From contig JADFNR010000072.1 of assembly GCA_022563275.1 (NCBI GenBank), forward strand, positions 1-17,634: 17,634 nucleotides of DNA. The letters are read 5' to 3'. The notes beneath the pieces are model-generated. The model was not told where the DNA came from. It worked only from the letters and a program-made list of their open reading frames with translations, and did no database searches. Shown here piece after piece: positions 5,916 through 13,497 of the stretch. Position 1 is the stretch's first letter, and every line of letters starts with the position of its first letter. Position numbers and translations under genes: made by a program. Source of the DNA: Chloroflexota bacterium. Its GTDB lineage: Bacteria > Chloroflexota > Dehalococcoidia > UBA3495.

Positions 5916-7460
5916 CTAATGCCTGAAGTGGCGCACGCCGGTGAACACCATGGCCAGTCCCGCCTTGTCGGCGGCGGCGATTACCTCGTCGTCCCGGATC
6001 GACCCGCCCGGCTGCACGATGGCGGTTATTCCGGCCTCGGCGGCCAGCTCGATATTGTCGGCGAAGGGGAAGAATGCGTCTGACGCCAGCACGCAGCCCT
6101 TGGCTTTGTCCCCGGAGGCCCGCTGAGAAAGGTGGACGCTGACCACCCGGTTGGGCTGGCCGGCTCCCATGCCCACCAACGCCAGGTCCTTAACGAAGAC
6201 AATGGCGTTGGACTTGATGTGCTTGGCGGCCTTCCACGCGAAGGCCAGGTCCTTCATCTCGCTCCCGGCCGGCGCCCGCTTAGTGGCGACGGTCCAAGTG
6301 GCTGGGTCCTCTGGGATGACATCGGCGGTCTGCACCAGGATGCCACCGCTGATCGGCCGAAGGTCGTAGGCAGGTTTGTCCGGTTGCGTGTCGATAACCA
6401 GTATGCGCAGGTTACGCTTCTTTTGAAGGATCTCCAGCGCCGCCGGTTCGTAGTCCGGGGCGATGACAACCTCGTAGAACACCGGCTCCATGGCGGCGGC
6501 GGCGGCGGCGGTGACGGTGCGGTTGAAGGCCACGATGCCGCCAAAGGCGCTTACCGTGTCCCCTTCGTAGGCGTGAAGATAAGCCTGGGCTATGTCATCA
6601 CGGCTGGCCAGGCCGCAGGAATTGGCGTGCTTCACGACGGACACGGTGGCGTCGGCGAAGTCGGAGGCGGTGCGCCAGGCGGCGTCGGCGTCCATCAGGT
6701 TGTTATAGGAAAGCTCCTTGCCGTGCAATTGACGCGCGCCGGCCATCCCCACTGGGGAGCTGGATTGGGAGTAGAGGGCCCCGCTCTGATGGGGGTTTTC
6801 GCCGTACCTCAGGCCGGCCACTTTCTTCAGCGAGATGGTCAGCGAATCGGGCAATTCCACATCCCCGGCTTTATCGTCTTTACTGGAATCCGCCATCAGA
6901 TATCCGGTCACCGCGGCGTCGTAGGTGGAGACATGGTCAAACGCCTTGGCCGCCAGTCCCCGGCGGTCTTCCGCGCTCAATCCGCCATTGGCCAGCTTCT
7001 CTCCCACCCAGCCATAGTCGGCGGGGTCCACCACCACAATCACCGAAGGGAAGTTCTTCGCCGCGGCCCGCAGCATCGTAGGCCCGCCGATGTCGATATT
7101 CTCCAGGGCGTCGGCCAGGGTCACGTCCGCCTTGCTGATGGTCTCGACGAAGGGGTAAAGGTTGACCACCACCAGGTCGATGGTGTCGATGTTCTGGTCC
7201 TTCAACTCACCCATGTGGTCCGGGGAATCCCTCCGGGCTAGCAACCCGGCGTAGATGGTCGGATGGAGCGTTTTGACACGGCCTCCCAGGATCTCCGGCG
7301 ATCCGGTGACCTCCGCCACCTGCTTTACCGTGAGGCCGCCTTCCTCGGACAGCGTGCGGTGGGTGCCGCCGGTGCTGATCAGTTCGTAGCCGGCCGATAC
7401 CACCTGGCGGGAGAATTCCACGATTCCGGTCTTGTCGTAGACGCTGAGCAGTGCTTTCAA
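5916..7460 (-). CDS. purH: Bifunctional AICAR formyltransferase / IMP cyclohydrolase
   Basis: 514 residues, full length for PurH. It carries out the last two steps to IMP: formylation of AICAR with 10-formyl-tetrahydrofolate and ring closure. The N-terminal cyclohydrolase (about 1-195) shows STGGTHRTL, GGRVKTLHP, NLYPF and NIDIGGPTMLRAAAKN. The C-terminal transformylase shows LRYGENPHQ, KELSYNNLMDADAAW, KHANSCG (277-283, with catalytic Lys277 and His278), AFGGIVAFNR and GAGQPNRV, and ends GVRHFRH. Ser281 stands where Pro is usual (KHANPCG). The start is TTG at 7460-7458 with a GA-rich Shine-Dalgarno region (GGAGAGG). A run of six identical Ala codons (6492-6509) encodes AAAAAA in a loop. It follows purM on the same strand after a 296-nt repeat-bearing gap. 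Confidence 0.97.
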   Translation of the reverse strand: MKALLSVYDKTGIVEFSRQVVSAGYELISTGGTHRTLSEEGGLTVKQVAEVTGSPEILGGRVKTLHPTIYAGLLARRDSPDHMGELKDQNIDTIDLVVVNLYPFVETISKADVTLADALENIDIGGPTMLRAAAKNFPSVIVVVDPADYGWVGEKLANGGLSAEDRRGLAAKAFDHVSTYDAAVTGYLMADSSKDDKAGDVELPDSLTISLKKVAGLRYGENPHQSGALYSQSSSPVGMAGARQLHGKELSYNNLMDADAAWRTASDFADATVSVVKHANSCGLASRDDIAQAYLHAYEGDTVSAFGGIVAFNRTVTAAAAAAMEPVFYEVVIAPDYEPAALEILQKKRNLRILVIDTQPDKPAYDLRPISGGILVQTADVIPEDPATWTVATKRAPAGSEMKDLAFAWKAAKHIKSNAIVFVKDLALVGMGAGQPNRVVSVHLSQRASGDKAKGCVLASDAFFPFADNIELAAEAGITAIVQPGGSIRDDEVIAAADKAGLAMVFTGVRHFRH

Positions 7461-7515
7461 CTTCCTCTCCGTCTCCTTGGGGCTATTTAAATGTTTCGTT
7501 TTACCCGGGAACTGA

Positions 7516-7695
7516 GTCCTTCGACGGGTCCGATTCCATCGAGACTCTCGACTGCGGTCGGAGCTCAGGACGAACGGATGTGTGCTTCTCCTCTAGTTTG
7601 GTCCGTTGGCGGTGGGCTCCGACCGCAGTCGAGCGCCGATTCTATCGAGCGTCCTCCCCGATGAATCGGGGGGAAGTTTTCCCGATGAATCGGGA
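7516..7695. repeat. Nest of short palindromic and inverted repeats between purM and purH
   Basis: The 296-nt gap (7461-7756) has no gene but holds ordered repeats. An 18-bp perfect inverted pair starting CTCGACTGCGG lies at 7547-7564 and 7616-7633. CGATTCCATCGAG (7531-7543) recurs as CGATTCTATCGAG (7637-7649). CCCCGATGAATCGGGG (7656-7671) and TCCCGATGAATCGGGA (7680-7695) are two near-identical palindromes 24 bp apart. GTCCTTCGAC (7516-7525) and GCTCAGGACGAACGG (7563-7577) look like halves of one repeat split by the inserted segment. The arrangement resembles REP/MITE-like elements that accumulated in place; some parts could terminate or stabilise purM mRNA. Confidence 0.65.
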
Positions 7696-7756
7696 GACTT
7701 GCCGAATAATATTTTGGCTCCCGGCAAGCGTTGGCCACTGACAATAAGCGGGCCGC

Positions 7757-8776
7757 TTAGCCGCTGAAGACCACCTGTTCGCCCTCGCCCCTGGCGATCA
7801 TCTTGCCGATGACAACCGCATCGGGCAGGCATTCCAAGACCTTCGCGACGTTGGCTTCGGGGCAGACGGCCACCATTCCCAGTCCCATGTTGAATACCCG
7901 GTACATCTCCTGATCGCTGATCCCGCCCTCTGCCTGGATGATCTTGAATATCGGCAGCACCGGCCATGACCCACGGGTGATCTCCGCCGCCAAGTTGTCG
8001 GGAAATACGGCCGGCAGCTTGCCGGGCAGACCCCCTCCGGTTATGTGTGCCAGGCCGGTGACCAGCCTCAGCACCGGCTCCATCAGCGGATAGTAGCTGC
8101 GGTGGGGCACCAGTAGTTCCTCGCCAAGTTGGTGGTTCAGTTCGTCGAACCGGCGGTAAAGCACATTGGGGTTGCCGTCCGTGTTGAACACGCGGCGAAC
8201 CAGGGAGAAGCCGTTGGTATGGAGGCCGCTGGACGGCACGCCGACCAAGATATCGCCGGCCTCGACGTTGTGCGGTTCAAGGAGTTGGTCTCTTTCCACC
8301 GCGCCGACCACGAATCCGGCCAGGTCCATCTCGTCGCCGGAGTAGACCTGGGGCATCTGGGCGGTCTCGCCGCCGATCAATGCGCAGCCCGTCTCGCGGC
8401 ATCCCCAGGTTATGCCCCGCATGAGGTTGTCCAGCCGCTGGGTGTCCAGTTTGCTGAAGGCCACATAGTCCAGGAAAAACAGGGGTTTGGCGCCCTTGGT
8501 GAGGATATCGTTGACGTTCAGGGTGACCAGGTCTTGGCCCACGGACTCGAAGTGTCCCAGTTGGGCCGCGATCTTAATCTTGGTGCCCACGCCGTCGGTG
8601 CTGGCGACCAAGACCGGTTCCCGGTATCCCGAAAGTTGGTAGAGACCCGCGAAGCTTCCGGAACTGTCCAGCACCTCGGGACCATGGGTGGTGGCGGCGA
8701 ACCCCTTGATCCGCTCTTTCAAGCCGTCCATCCGGTCCAGGTCCACGCCCGATTCCCGGTATGCTTCACTTGCCAA
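7757..8776 (-). CDS. purM: Phosphoribosylformylglycinamidine cyclo-ligase (AIR synthetase)
   Basis: 339 residues, normal for PurM. It converts FGAM to AIR using ATP, the fifth step of purine synthesis. Motifs are DGVGTKIKIA (61-70, substrate/ATP site), NDILTKGAKPLFFLDY (89-104), GGETAQMPQVY (135-145), SSGLHTNGFSLVRR, HITGGGLPGKLP and YRVFNMGLGM near the C-terminus. The start is TTG at 8776-8774 with GGAGG 9 nt upstream. It lies 209 nt after purF and 296 nt before purH on the same strand, so the three purine genes are clustered but not tightly packed and may have separate promoters. The gap between purF and purM shows no gene, only a small GCCCAG/CTGGGC hairpin (8947-8962). Confidence 0.97.
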   Translation of the reverse strand: MASEAYRESGVDLDRMDGLKERIKGFAATTHGPEVLDSSGSFAGLYQLSGYREPVLVASTDGVGTKIKIAAQLGHFESVGQDLVTLNVNDILTKGAKPLFFLDYVAFSKLDTQRLDNLMRGITWGCRETGCALIGGETAQMPQVYSGDEMDLAGFVVGAVERDQLLEPHNVEAGDILVGVPSSGLHTNGFSLVRRVFNTDGNPNVLYRRFDELNHQLGEELLVPHRSYYPLMEPVLRLVTGLAHITGGGLPGKLPAVFPDNLAAEITRGSWPVLPIFKIIQAEGGISDQEMYRVFNMGLGMVAVCPEANVAKVLECLPDAVVIGKMIARGEGEQVVFSG

Positions 8777-8985
8777 GATGAAGGTCCTCCCATTCCCATC
8801 CGCCCGGCGGCAGGCCGGCCATCCCCCCCGGTGGTTAGCCGGACTGAATGCCGCTGTAAAAGGTTAATTCAAGGTGGGCGCGATGGCAAGGGGAACTATT
8901 GCCAGAAAATGGGCTTGAATGACGGGAAGATTGGCCCCACGTGGATGCCCAGGGAACTGGGCGGCCGGTCCGGATCAAACCGGCG

Positions 8986-10440
8986 TTAATCGGCTGCCGG
9001 CCCGCTGTGTTCCAGGGCGAGCTTGGTTAGTTCCAACTGCACGGGGACGGGGTAGTTGCCGGTGAAACAAGCGTCGCAGAACCCGCCGCTGGAGCCGCCC
9101 ACAACCTTCATCAGGCCTTCCACGCTGAGATAGCCCAGGCTGTCGGCGTTTATGATGGTGCGGATCTCTTCCAGACTATTATTAGCGGCCAATAACTCTT
9201 CACGAGTGGCCATGTCCACGCCCATGAAGCATGGGTGTTTGATGGGCGGAGCGCACACCCGCATGTGTACCTCTTTGGCCCCACCTTTCCTGAGCAGGTT
9301 CACCACGTGGGGAGTTGTGGTGCCGCGGACGATGCTGTCGTCCACCACCACCAGCCGCTTGCCCTGAATCACTTCCACCAGGGTGTTGAACTTCTGGCGC
9401 ACTCCCAGATCGCGAAGGCGCTGCTCCGGTTCTATGAACGTGCGGCCCACGTAACGGTTCTTGACCAAGCCTTCGCTGTAGGGAATGCCCGATTCCTGGG
9501 CATATCCCACTGCGGCGGCGGTGGATGAGTCCGGTATCCCGATCACCAGATCGGCATCCACCGGGTGCTCCCGGGCCAGTTGGGCGCCCAATTGCTGGCG
9601 CACGGAGTGGACCAATTGGTTTGCCATGATGCTGTCGGGCCGGGCAAAGTAGATCAGCTCAAATACGCAGAGCGCCTGGCGCCCGGTCCCACCGGACCAG
9701 ATGGCCGTGCGCAGGCCGTCGCTGTCGATGACGATGACCTCGCCCGGTTCCAACTCCCGCAGGTACTCGGCGCCCAGGTGATCAAGGGCGCATGATTCGG
9801 AGGCGACGATCCAGCCGCCGTTGAGCTTGCCCAAACAGAGGGGCCGGATGCCCAACGGATCGCGGGCGGCAATCAGGGTGTCTTTGGTCTGTACGACGAT
9901 CGAATAGGCGCCTTCCAACTGGCGCATGCAATCGAAGACCCGGTCCTCCCAGGTGGCGCCGGTGGCGTTGGCCAGCATAAGGCCGATGACTTCGGTGTCG
10001 GTGGTGGAGGAGAAGGTGCAGTTCAATTCGTCTTGGAGCTGTTCCTTCAATTGGACGGCATTGATGATATTGCCGTTGTTCGCCACGGCCAATCGACCGT
10101 GGTGGCCTTCCACCAACAGTGGCTGGGCGTTGCAGAGTTCGCTGCTGCCGCTGGTGGAGTACCTGGTGTGCCCGATGGCCATGTCGCCGACCAGGGGGTA
10201 GAAATCGGGCTCCCTGAATATCTGGGTGACTAGGCCCATATCGGCGTGGACCACCACGTTCTCGCCGTTGGCGGCGGCTATCCCAGCGCTCTCCTGCCCG
10301 CGGTGCTGCAAGGCGAAAAGGCCGAAGAAAGCCAAACGGCTGGCCTCTCCCTCGGGGGTGAATACCCCAATCACCCCGCACTCTTCGTTGGGGTGATCAA
10401 ATGGCACGCGGCCGAAGGGGAAGTCCAGCTCGCTACTCAC
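8986..10440 (-). CDS. purF: Amidophosphoribosyltransferase
   Basis: 484 residues. It transfers ammonia from glutamine to PRPP, the committed step of purine synthesis. The N-terminal Ntn glutaminase domain has its nucleophile at Cys21 (ECGVIGV), exposed after removal of a 20-residue propeptide, followed by ALQHRGQESAG and GHTRYSTSG. The PRPP-binding loop is VVVDDSIVRGTTT (364-376). Cysteines 258, 404, 455 and 458 (ALCVF, HPCFMG, CDAC) match the 4Fe-4S ligands of the Bacillus subtilis type, so an oxygen-sensitive cluster is likely. Feedback inhibition by AMP and GMP is known for the family. The start is GTG with no Shine-Dalgarno; the promoter upstream predicts a leaderless mRNA. It is the first gene of the purF-purM-purH group. 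Confidence 0.97.
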   Translation of the reverse strand: MSSELDFPFGRVPFDHPNEECGVIGVFTPEGEASRLAFFGLFALQHRGQESAGIAAANGENVVVHADMGLVTQIFREPDFYPLVGDMAIGHTRYSTSGSSELCNAQPLLVEGHHGRLAVANNGNIINAVQLKEQLQDELNCTFSSTTDTEVIGLMLANATGATWEDRVFDCMRQLEGAYSIVVQTKDTLIAARDPLGIRPLCLGKLNGGWIVASESCALDHLGAEYLRELEPGEVIVIDSDGLRTAIWSGGTGRQALCVFELIYFARPDSIMANQLVHSVRQQLGAQLAREHPVDADLVIGIPDSSTAAAVGYAQESGIPYSEGLVKNRYVGRTFIEPEQRLRDLGVRQKFNTLVEVIQGKRLVVVDDSIVRGTTTPHVVNLLRKGGAKEVHMRVCAPPIKHPCFMGVDMATREELLAANNSLEEIRTIINADSLGYLSVEGLMKVVGGSSGGFCDACFTGNYPVPVQLELTKLALEHSGPAAD

Positions 10441-10446
10441 GGTGTT

Positions 10447-10476
10447 ATTTTATGTAATCCGGTATCCAGCGGTCAA
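10447..10476 (-). promoter_or_regulatory. purF promoter giving a leaderless transcript
   Basis: On the minus strand TTGACC (10476-10471) and TAAAAT (10452-10447) are separated by 18 nt. Six bases (AACACC) separate the -10 from the GTG start codon at 10440, so the expected transcription start falls on the first base of that codon. No ribosome binding site is present in this stretch, which agrees with leaderless translation. Confidence 0.6.
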
Positions 10477-10543
10477 CATCAAGGCTCCCGATTTAAAAGG
10501 CTTTCTGTTAAATGCCCTTCCGGTAAATGCCGTTTTGGGTCTG

Positions 10544-10559
10544 GCCGGGAAAGCCCGGC
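10544..10559 (-). terminator. GC-rich hairpin after jag
   Basis: GCCGGG and CCCGGC form a perfect 6-bp stem with a 4-nt loop, 63 nt after the jag stop codon and ahead of the purF promoter. No T tract follows on the minus strand, so it is a weak terminator candidate. Confidence 0.25.
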
Positions 10560-10621
10560 AATCAATGATGCCGCGAACCCGTGCCGGTTAACAGGTGCAG
10601 CGGTACCAGAATAGGGGTCTA

Positions 10622-11299
10622 TTAGTCTCGCTTTGGCATGATCGTCACTTTACGCCCCTCACCCTCCCCGCTGCTTTCAGTGGCCACGCCCGGATGGTCT
10701 GTGAGGCTGGTGTGGATGATTCGGCGGTCGGCGGGAGACATCGGCTCCAGGGTGATGCTTCGGTTGGTCTGGGCCACCCGGGCGGCCACCTTGGTGGCCA
10801 TGTCGCGAAGTTGGCTTTCCCGCCGCTGACGGTAGTTTTCAACGTCAAGCACCACGCGGACGCCTTCAAATTGTTTCCGGACGATGAGATTGACCAGGAA
10901 CTGGAGGGCCTGCAGGGTCTGGCCCCGGCGTCCGATCAACAGGCCGGAGTCCTCACCCGACAGGTCGATGACGGGTCCTCCGGATTCCGGGTCGTTGGCG
11001 GCCCGCAGTGTTCGGCTGACATTGACGCCGGCAGCCTCCAAGATGCGGCCCACGACGGCGTTGGCCACGCCCGCGGCGGTGGTCTCCCCTTCTGCGGTGG
11101 TTGGCACTCCAGCGGCGTTGCGGTCCGCGGATATCCTGGTAACCCGGACCCGGGCTACTTCCGAGCCGATGCCCAGGAAGCCGGTCTTGCCCCTACTTAG
11201 TATTTCTACCTCGGCCTCGTCGCGGTCGGCGTCGAGCTCTTTCAGCCCCAGCTCGATTGCTTCGTCGACGGTTCGGGCGCTCATTACTATCTCTTCCAT
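10622..11299 (-). CDS. jag: Jag/KhpB RNA-binding protein (Jag_N-KH-R3H)
   Basis: 225 residues from ATG 11299-11297, chosen because MEEIVMSARTVDEAIELGL is where Jag_N domains begin and because AGGAG lies 10 nt upstream; an ATG 27 nt earlier is also in frame. Residues 1-52 are Jag_N (VDEAIELGLKEL, KTGFLGIGS), residues about 108-152 a KH domain with the GRRG loop (LLIGRRGQTLQALQ), and residues about 160-223 an R3H domain with Arg192-x3-His196. Jag/KhpB binds RNA, partners KhpA in some Gram-positive bacteria and is linked to cell elongation and sRNA control. It usually follows yidC, as here. Unusually, its first 107 nt overlap the 3' end of yidC in a different frame, which suggests translational coupling. 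Confidence 0.94.
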   Translation of the reverse strand: MEEIVMSARTVDEAIELGLKELDADRDEAEVEILSRGKTGFLGIGSEVARVRVTRISADRNAAGVPTTAEGETTAAGVANAVVGRILEAAGVNVSRTLRAANDPESGGPVIDLSGEDSGLLIGRRGQTLQALQFLVNLIVRKQFEGVRVVLDVENYRQRRESQLRDMATKVAARVAQTNRSITLEPMSPADRRIIHTSLTDHPGVATESSGEGEGRKVTIMPKRD

Positions 11300-12122
11300 C
11301 TTGTACCGTCTCCTCTTGTGAATCATCTCGGGATGGCTGCGCCGCCGCCACCGGCTCTGCCTTGGGTGCGGCTTTGGGGAATAGTGGGAATAGGGGTCCC
11401 CATCCGCCCGTCACGAAATATTGGATGCCGATACCGATCACGTTGGATGTTATCCAGTACAGGGCCAGACCGCTGGGCAGCGTGAACGAGAAGAACGCGA
11501 TCATCAGGGGCATCAACCAGAGCATCATGGCCTGGTTGCCCGACTGCCTCGGATCGGTGGACGGTTGCATGGTCATCTTCTGCTGGACCCAGGTGGATGA
11601 GAAGACGAGCACCGGTATGATCAGATTGGTGGGGTCGGATTTCGCCAGGTCCAGCCAGAGGAAAGTCGAATCCATGGGCGCCGCCGCGAATACCGGCGCG
11701 ATGGGTATCCAGGTGTACATCTTTTCCGACAATCCAACCAGTTCGTCGGGGCGGGTGAATACGACCTGGATCAAAACCCGGAACAGCCCGATCAGAATGG
11801 GCATCTGGACGATCATTGGGCCCAAGCAGCCGATGGGGCTCACCCCGGCCTCCTTGTAGAGGCGCATGGTCTCCTGGGAGACCCGGGACTTGTCTCTGGA
11901 GAACCGGTCTTGAATCTCTTTCAGCTTTGGCTGCAGCGAACTCATCGCCCGCATCTGCTTCAGCTGCTTCAGCGTCAATGGCAATGTGGCCAGCCGGATG
12001 AGGGCGGTGAGGACGATGATCGCCAGGCCCATCTGGCTGAATAAGATGGTGTAAAGCACCACCAGGCCGTTTAGCATGGGCCGAATTATCAGTTCGGTCC
12101 AGAGGAATGAAATGGCCTCCAA
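11193..12122 (-). CDS. yidC: YidC/Oxa1 membrane protein insertase
   Basis: 309 residues; TTG start at 12122-12120 with AGGA a few bases upstream. This is the short form without the large periplasmic domain of proteobacterial YidC. Hydrophobic segments lie near 15-48, 98-122, 136-157, 165-180 and 198-238. The conserved groove arginine is Arg43 (ALIRLATLPLT), the cytoplasmic hairpin is LKQLKQMRAMSSLQPKLKEI (51-70), and GCLGPMIVQMPILIGLF (98-114) is a family signature. It inserts membrane proteins alone or with SecYEG. Residues 275-309 are a tail with 14 Arg and 1 Lys in 35 residues, encoded wholly within the overlap with jag. Basic YidC/Oxa1 tails are known to bind ribosomes. It begins 44 nt after the propeller lipoprotein gene. 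Confidence 0.95.
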   Translation of the reverse strand: MEAISFLWTELIIRPMLNGLVVLYTILFSQMGLAIIVLTALIRLATLPLTLKQLKQMRAMSSLQPKLKEIQDRFSRDKSRVSQETMRLYKEAGVSPIGCLGPMIVQMPILIGLFRVLIQVVFTRPDELVGLSEKMYTWIPIAPVFAAAPMDSTFLWLDLAKSDPTNLIIPVLVFSSTWVQQKMTMQPSTDPRQSGNQAMMLWLMPLMIAFFSFTLPSGLALYWITSNVIGIGIQYFVTGGWGPLFPLFPKAAPKAEPVAAAQPSRDDSQEETVQDGRDSNERPNRRRSNRAGAERARRRPRRGRGRNTK

Positions 12123-12166
12123 AGAGTCCTACCTCGCTGCCGGATTTGCCCGGCTGAAATCTAGGG

Positions 12167-13309
12167 TTAGTTGTTGCATCCGCCTTCCCGCGTGTCCACG
12201 CACCACACGTTGCGTTGTCCGCTTTTGAACTCGATCCTCCTGACGGTCCGGTCCTGTGACCCAACGTACACTGAGTCACCATCGGCGAACAAAGGGGCCT
12301 TTATCTCGGCGTCTCCGATCTTCTGATTGAACAACACACGCCCCAAGCCCGAGATGGCGGGATTGGTGTCCAGCAATAAAAGGTCTCCGTCTTTGGCCGC
12401 GACCACCAGGCCCCGTGACACCAAAACCGGGGGAGACACGATAGCCGAACCCACGTTGTGCTTCCAGAGCAGGTTGCCGTTTAGGTCCAGCGCATAGATG
12501 TTGCCGTCCATGTTGGGGGCGAATATGGTCTTCCCGTCGGTCACGGCCCCGGCCCAGAACCACTTCTCGCCTTCAAATGTCCACAGCACCGTCCCATCTT
12601 TAGCCGATAAAGCGTAGAGCTTTTTGTCGAAGGACCCGGCGATGACCTTTCCGTCGAATACCAGAGGTCTCCCGGCCACCACGCCGCCGGTCTCGTACGA
12701 CCAGAGTTCCTGGCCGTCGTCCAACGTTACCGCATAGACCTTATGGTCGTGGGACCCAAAGTAGGCGATGCCGTTGTCCACCGCCGGGGTGGACCAGATG
12801 GCGGCCCCGGTGGGGAAAGGGTTCCAGAATTGGTTCCCATTCTTGGCGCTGTAGGCGTAGAGGAACCCGTCTTCCGACGGGGCTAAGATGATGTCGTTCT
12901 CGGGGTCGTAGGCCGGTCCGGCGACCAACCGTTCTGGTTCTTCGAATTGGCCCTGGGGCCTTCGCCAGCCGCCGTCGGTCAGGAAGCCATTTTCTTTATT
13001 CAGGGCGTAGAGGTACCCGTCGATGCCGCTGACGTAGACCAGATCACCGACCACCAAAGGAGTGTTGTACACACCGATCAGGTTATTTTCACTGGAGGCG
13101 GCGGGGAAGGTCCAACTTAGCTGGAGATTCCCGGAGCCGTCATCGATCAGGGCTTGTACTTCGCCATCCTTGGTGCCTATGTAGACCACCCCGTCGCTGC
13201 TGACCGGAGGGTTCCAGCCGTCGCTTTCGTTGCCTATGTTCCGGGTACAGGCGGCGAGAAGAGGCAACAGGATGATGGCGCATAGCACCAGCAACCGCCG
13301 GTTTACCAC
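12167..13309 (-). CDS. Lipoprotein with PQQ-like eight-bladed beta-propeller (BamB-like fold)
   Basis: About 380 residues from GTG at 13309-13307. This start is chosen because it begins the signal peptide VVNRRLLVLCAIILLPLL, ending in lipobox LAAC with modified Cys21. A longer open frame to 13621 would run through yidD and has no domain content. The Shine-Dalgarno GGGGGAG is only 2 nt from this GTG, so the exact start is uncertain. The rest is about eight propeller blades, each with a DGxVYIGTKDG / YALNxxNG / LWxFxxG pattern (for example KVIAGSFDKKLYALSAKDGTV and FGSHDHKVYAVTLDDGQELW). The fold is shared by PQQ dehydrogenases and BamB, but no PQQ ligands are apparent, so a scaffold role is more likely. 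It is anchored on the outer face of the membrane, between yidD and yidC. Confidence 0.87.
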   Translation of the reverse strand: MVNRRLLVLCAIILLPLLAACTRNIGNESDGWNPPVSSDGVVYIGTKDGEVQALIDDGSGNLQLSWTFPAASSENNLIGVYNTPLVVGDLVYVSGIDGYLYALNKENGFLTDGGWRRPQGQFEEPERLVAGPAYDPENDIILAPSEDGFLYAYSAKNGNQFWNPFPTGAAIWSTPAVDNGIAYFGSHDHKVYAVTLDDGQELWSYETGGVVAGRPLVFDGKVIAGSFDKKLYALSAKDGTVLWTFEGEKWFWAGAVTDGKTIFAPNMDGNIYALDLNGNLLWKHNVGSAIVSPPVLVSRGLVVAAKDGDLLLLDTNPAISGLGRVLFNQKIGDAEIKAPLFADGDSVYVGSQDRTVRRIEFKSGQRNVWCVDTREGGCNN

Positions 13310-13452
13310 TCTCCCCCGACTGCGAGCGGTTCCCGCCCGCGGCGTCCGGATAGAGTGATCGCGCGGTAGCTTGTGTTGACCGTTGAAAAGCCGGTCCGAA
13401 ATCCCGGAGGGAACGGCTCGGGACCCATCGGCGGCTGGTCTGGTTAATAAGT

Positions 13453-13470
13453 TGTGGATGATGTGGGTAA
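13453..13470. other. Two adjacent near-consensus DnaA boxes
   Basis: TGTGGATGA (13453-13461) and TGTGGGTAA (13462-13470) abut exactly; each differs from TGTGGATAA at one base. They lie just after yidD in the 188-nt gap before the propeller lipoprotein gene, next to an A/T-rich GGTTAATAAG. In many bacteria rpmH, rnpA and yidD sit beside dnaA and the origin. dnaA is not in this window, so an origin role is only a possibility. Confidence 0.3.
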
Positions 13471-13497
13471 TAGGTTTCAACAGGCGATCAAGCGTTC

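Noticed and set aside
6132..7241. Plus-strand frame of 369 codons across purH
   Set aside because: Antisense to a full-length, well-conserved purH; its Gly/His/Val-rich product is typical of antisense frames in GC-rich genes.
8129..8989. Plus-strand frame of 286 codons across purM
   Set aside because: Antisense to purM, with no recognisable domain or ribosome binding site.
10500..10540. TAAATGCC repeated twice between jag and purF
   Set aside because: Two copies of an 8-mer in an A/T-rich gap are likely chance, with no further structure.
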